Assembly: GCA_964556955.1 (NCBI GenBank)
Contig: CAZKXP010000032.1
Location: forward strand, 1 to 8,190
Direction: 5' to 3'
Origin: UBA12078 sp964556955
Lineage (GTDB): Bacteria; Patescibacteriota; Dojkabacteria; SC72
Length of the DNA stretch: 8,190 nt
The notes beneath the pieces are model-generated. The model saw nothing but the letters and a program-made list of their open reading frames with translations, had not been told where the DNA came from and did not search any database. The first letter of the stretch is position 1; each line of letters begins with the position of its first letter. This document shows, one piece after another, positions 7,301 to 8,190 of the stretch. Position numbers and translations under genes: made by a program.

Positions 7301-7706
7301 GGGTGAAGTCATGGCATTTCTTTCAATTGAAGATAAATCAGCGACTTCAGATGCGGTTGTATTTCCAAGAACATATCAAGAGCTCAAAGACTCGCTCGTA
7401 GAGAATAAACCAATTTTAATAGCTGGAAGAATTAATGTAAGAGATGGAGAGAAGAGTATAATCGTAGAGAAGGCGAAGTATATTGATGAGGAGAAGTGTA
7501 AATCCAGTTTTGAAGGTATTACTTTCAGAATTAGACCTGTGCATTCGGAAGAGGAAGTTGCTGAATTAAAAGCATTTATCGCGAAATCTGAAGGTGATAT
7601 TCCCGTTAGGATAATTATCGATGACGGGGAGAAGAAAAAGACTGCAATGCTATCAAAAAAGATTGGGATGAATGAGGAGACTAAGAGGTGGTTGAGGAAG
7701 TTCTAG
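4308..7706 (+). CDS. dnaE: DNA polymerase III alpha subunit (replicative polymerase)
   Basis: The product has 1132 residues, a full-length DnaE (E. coli 1160), acting as the chromosomal replicative polymerase in the cytosol. The N-terminal PHP domain (about 1-280) keeps candidate metal ligands that E. coli has lost: H6 and H8 (HLHLHTEYS), H40 (TDHGN), E65 (GCEIYVAP), plus H86, C136, D203 and H205. The palm has RGSGCGS (355-361), the catalytic aspartate cluster PPDFDIDI (392-399) and the third Asp, D551, in KFDFLGL. Fingers and helix-hairpin-helix region include AAYRPGPMQ (628-636), NYGFNKAHSASYA (738-750) and KNVGEDV (824-830). Q903-I-D-I-F907 fits the sliding-clamp-binding motif (QxxLF type). 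An OB-fold follows at about 981-1060, then a short C-terminal domain. No intein or exonuclease insertion is seen, so it is DnaE and not PolC. An AAGGGG site precedes the ATG. uvrC starts 14 bases after the TAG. Confidence 0.97.
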   Translation: MFTHLHLHTEYSLLDATIRIPALIEKLKASGMNACAITDHGNMYGAFKFKSAMTDAGLKPILGCEIYVAPRKMSDKEFGIDNNYFHLILLAKNLQGYKNLMKVVSFAHMDGFYYRPRIDFETLSKYTDGLIATSACLAGPVCQPLLKGEYEKAKEVAGKYSEIFKNNFYIEIQRNGMEEQEKANEGLLKISKELNLPIVATCDSHYLDKEDAAIQEILWCISDGTTMDDPKKRTMPTNEFYVKTSEEMSELFKDIPEAIENTQKIVDKIEEYDITFGRVEPHFLDLPDGENTESYLRKLSFEGARERYGEVTKELTERLDYELKIIGDKGYNDYFLVVRDFVQFCKREGIVVGMRGSGCGSVVAYTIGITSIEPIGWELYFERFLNPERPSPPDFDIDIADKRRDELIQYTINKYGADNVKQIGTFSKLQTRQAIRDVARVIGVDLDIANKLSKMVEIVFGHAKDIDYMIEHNPEFAEIVNSSEKTQELREIVKKVAGICRGVSTHACGMIVAPEPVVNYCPIQRDSHGGGIGMTQYEMFDIEPVGLMKFDFLGLRNLNIIGSAIKKIERSRNEHIEVTEVDRKDKKAFEVIRGGYTVGIFQMESEGMKRTIKALKPETQEDICYILAAYRPGPMQYISEYVAVKEGKQEPDYIFDELEPVLSITRGVITYQEQVMKIAQVIAGYSLGKADVLRRAMGKKKVEVMEAEKPKFVEGAKENGFDEEKVDKIWEKLIQFANYGFNKAHSASYATIAYWTAYLKAHYPLEFMAALLEGDLDNFDRVIIDLGECERLGIDVLPPSINDSGYYFDAEGDHSIRFGLGGIKNVGEDVVRNIVEERHTNGIFEHLDDFVHRMSSKVAKRAIEYLIMAGTMDSFGDRNALLQVLPVMYEKEKARGKSQVLGQIDIFSLTTGGNSKPDDTVPMTPLPSIEKTPISQCLSWEKELLGLYFSSHPLDAFQEFFESKKVLPLRQIMEEKKNNDLVVLGVMVNKIRKITTKKGEVMAFLSIEDKSATSDAVVFPRTYQELKDSLVENKPILIAGRINVRDGEKSIIVEKAKYIDEEKCKSSFEGITFRIRPVHSEEEVAELKAFIAKSEGDIPVRIIIDDGEKKKTAMLSKKIGMNEETKRWLRKF

Positions 7707-7715
7707 TGATATAAT
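7707..7715 (+). promoter_or_regulatory. Extended -10 promoter for uvrC
   Basis: TGATATAAT is an exact TGnTATAAT element lying immediately after the dnaE stop codon. Five bases (TAGTG) separate it from the uvrC ATG at 7721, so the predicted mRNA starts at or beside the ATG and has no leader. The nearest purine-rich stretch (GAGGAAG, 7694-7700) is 20 bases before the ATG, too far to act as a ribosome site. Spacing and sequence copy the box before the cupin gene. Confidence 0.6.
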
Positions 7716-7720
7716 TAGTG

Positions 7721-8190
7721 ATGAACTCAATCATTCAAAGAAAATTAGAAACACTACCCCATAAACCAGGTGTATACAAATTTAAAAATGCACAAGGGGA
7801 ATTATTGTATATAGGTAAAGCCATAGACCTCTACAACCGTGTACGGTCATACTTTAACTCTGATTTAGAAGATCGTCCAAGAGTTAAACAAATGATCCCA
7901 TTCATTGACGATATTGAAATAACAGAAACAAACAACGAAATAGAATCACTTGTATTGGAATCAGCATTAATTAAAAAATACCAGCCACCATACAACTTGG
8001 ACCTGAAAGATGATAAATCATATGCATGGATATATGTGTCTACTAAAGAGAAATTTCCTACTGTAAAAATAGTAAGAACCTTAAACCAAAAAGAGTATCG
8101 CAAAGGGGAGCTATTCGGTCCATATCCAAGTGGGTTAGCTGTTAGAAGAATATTCACATACCTCAGAAAACTATACCCATTTTGTAACTG
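7721..8190 (+). CDS. uvrC: Excinuclease ABC subunit C, N-terminal part (runs off window)
   Basis: The frame runs from ATG 7721 to the window edge, showing 156 residues of a protein usually near 600. UvrC makes the incisions on both sides of a lesion in nucleotide excision repair together with UvrA and UvrB. The N-terminal GIY-YIG nuclease domain is plain: PGVYKFKNAQGELLYIGKA (15-33) holds GVY (17-19) and YIG (30-32), R40 follows in LYNRVRSYF, and the expected catalytic Glu is E80 in VLESALIKKYQPPYN. K-D-D-K-S-Y (96-101) and F-G-P-Y-P-S-G (132-138) are typical UvrC signatures after the nuclease domain. The gene follows dnaE by 14 bases in the same direction. An extended -10 box in that gap suggests its own leaderless transcript as well as possible read-through from dnaE. 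The start is fixed by the usual short N-terminus before the GVY motif. Confidence 0.95.
   Translation, partial: MNSIIQRKLETLPHKPGVYKFKNAQGELLYIGKAIDLYNRVRSYFNSDLEDRPRVKQMIPFIDDIEITETNNEIESLVLESALIKKYQPPYNLDLKDDKSYAWIYVSTKEKFPTVKIVRTLNQKEYRKGELFGPYPSGLAVRRIFTYLRKLYPFCN

Noticed and set aside
7694..7700. GAGGAAG as ribosome site of uvrC
   Set aside because: It ends 20 bases before the ATG, beyond working distance, and lies within the end of dnaE.
7692..7715. TTGAGG at 7692-7697 as a -35 box for the uvrC promoter
   Set aside because: Only 12 bases separate it from the -10 hexamer, too short for a standard spacer.
7831..8157. Minus-strand open frame of 108 residues
   Set aside because: It lies fully opposite the unmistakable UvrC coding sequence.

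Overview
The window is an AT-rich stretch of bacterial chromosome. It carries the end of one gene block on the minus strand and a replication/repair pair on the plus strand, read divergently from about position 4275. Several proteins look like families common in Patescibacteria (CPR bacteria): the SLT/glucosaminidase-like wall hydrolase, the small membrane protein ending in a K-L-R-N-R-x-V-H helix, the cupin glucose-6-phosphate-isomerase-like protein, and the compact DnaE and UvrC. This assignment rests on family resemblance from memory, not on a search. The genetic code looks standard: TGA, TAG and TAA all act as stops and no gene needs TGA read through.

Minus strand, right to left. A peptidoglycan-hydrolase-like gene (4272 to 3685) is interrupted by exactly 100 Ns, an assembly gap. 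Two bases after its stop comes a YggT-family membrane protein (3682-3395). After a 22-base gap holding a strong extended -10 box, four tightly packed genes follow. They are a cupin related to archaeal-type glucose-6-phosphate isomerase but without any histidine (3372-2638), a large membrane-anchored exported protein with a transglutaminase-like domain lacking the catalytic Cys and His (2684-801), a single-pass membrane protein with a HEPN-like RNxxxH motif (808-392), and a secreted protein cut by the window edge (395-1). These four overlap by 47, 8 and 4 bases, so they are very likely co-transcribed and translationally coupled.

Plus strand, left to right. A complete dnaE (4308-7706; replicative polymerase III alpha subunit with a PHP domain that looks metal-competent and a clamp-binding motif) is followed after 14 bases by the 5' part of uvrC (from 7721; GIY-YIG nuclease end of the excinuclease).

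The most interesting observations are two. First, exact TGnTATAAT boxes end five bases before the ATG of both the cupin gene and uvrC, with a near-match seven bases before the hydrolase ATG. This predicts leaderless mRNAs, whereas dnaE has a Shine-Dalgarno-like leader. Second, the cupin and transglutaminase-like genes lie next to each other and both seem to encode folds stripped of their catalytic residues, inside what looks like a cell-envelope operon. No tRNA, rRNA, CRISPR array, insertion sequence or convincing intrinsic terminator was seen, and no stretch over 300 bases lacks a gene.
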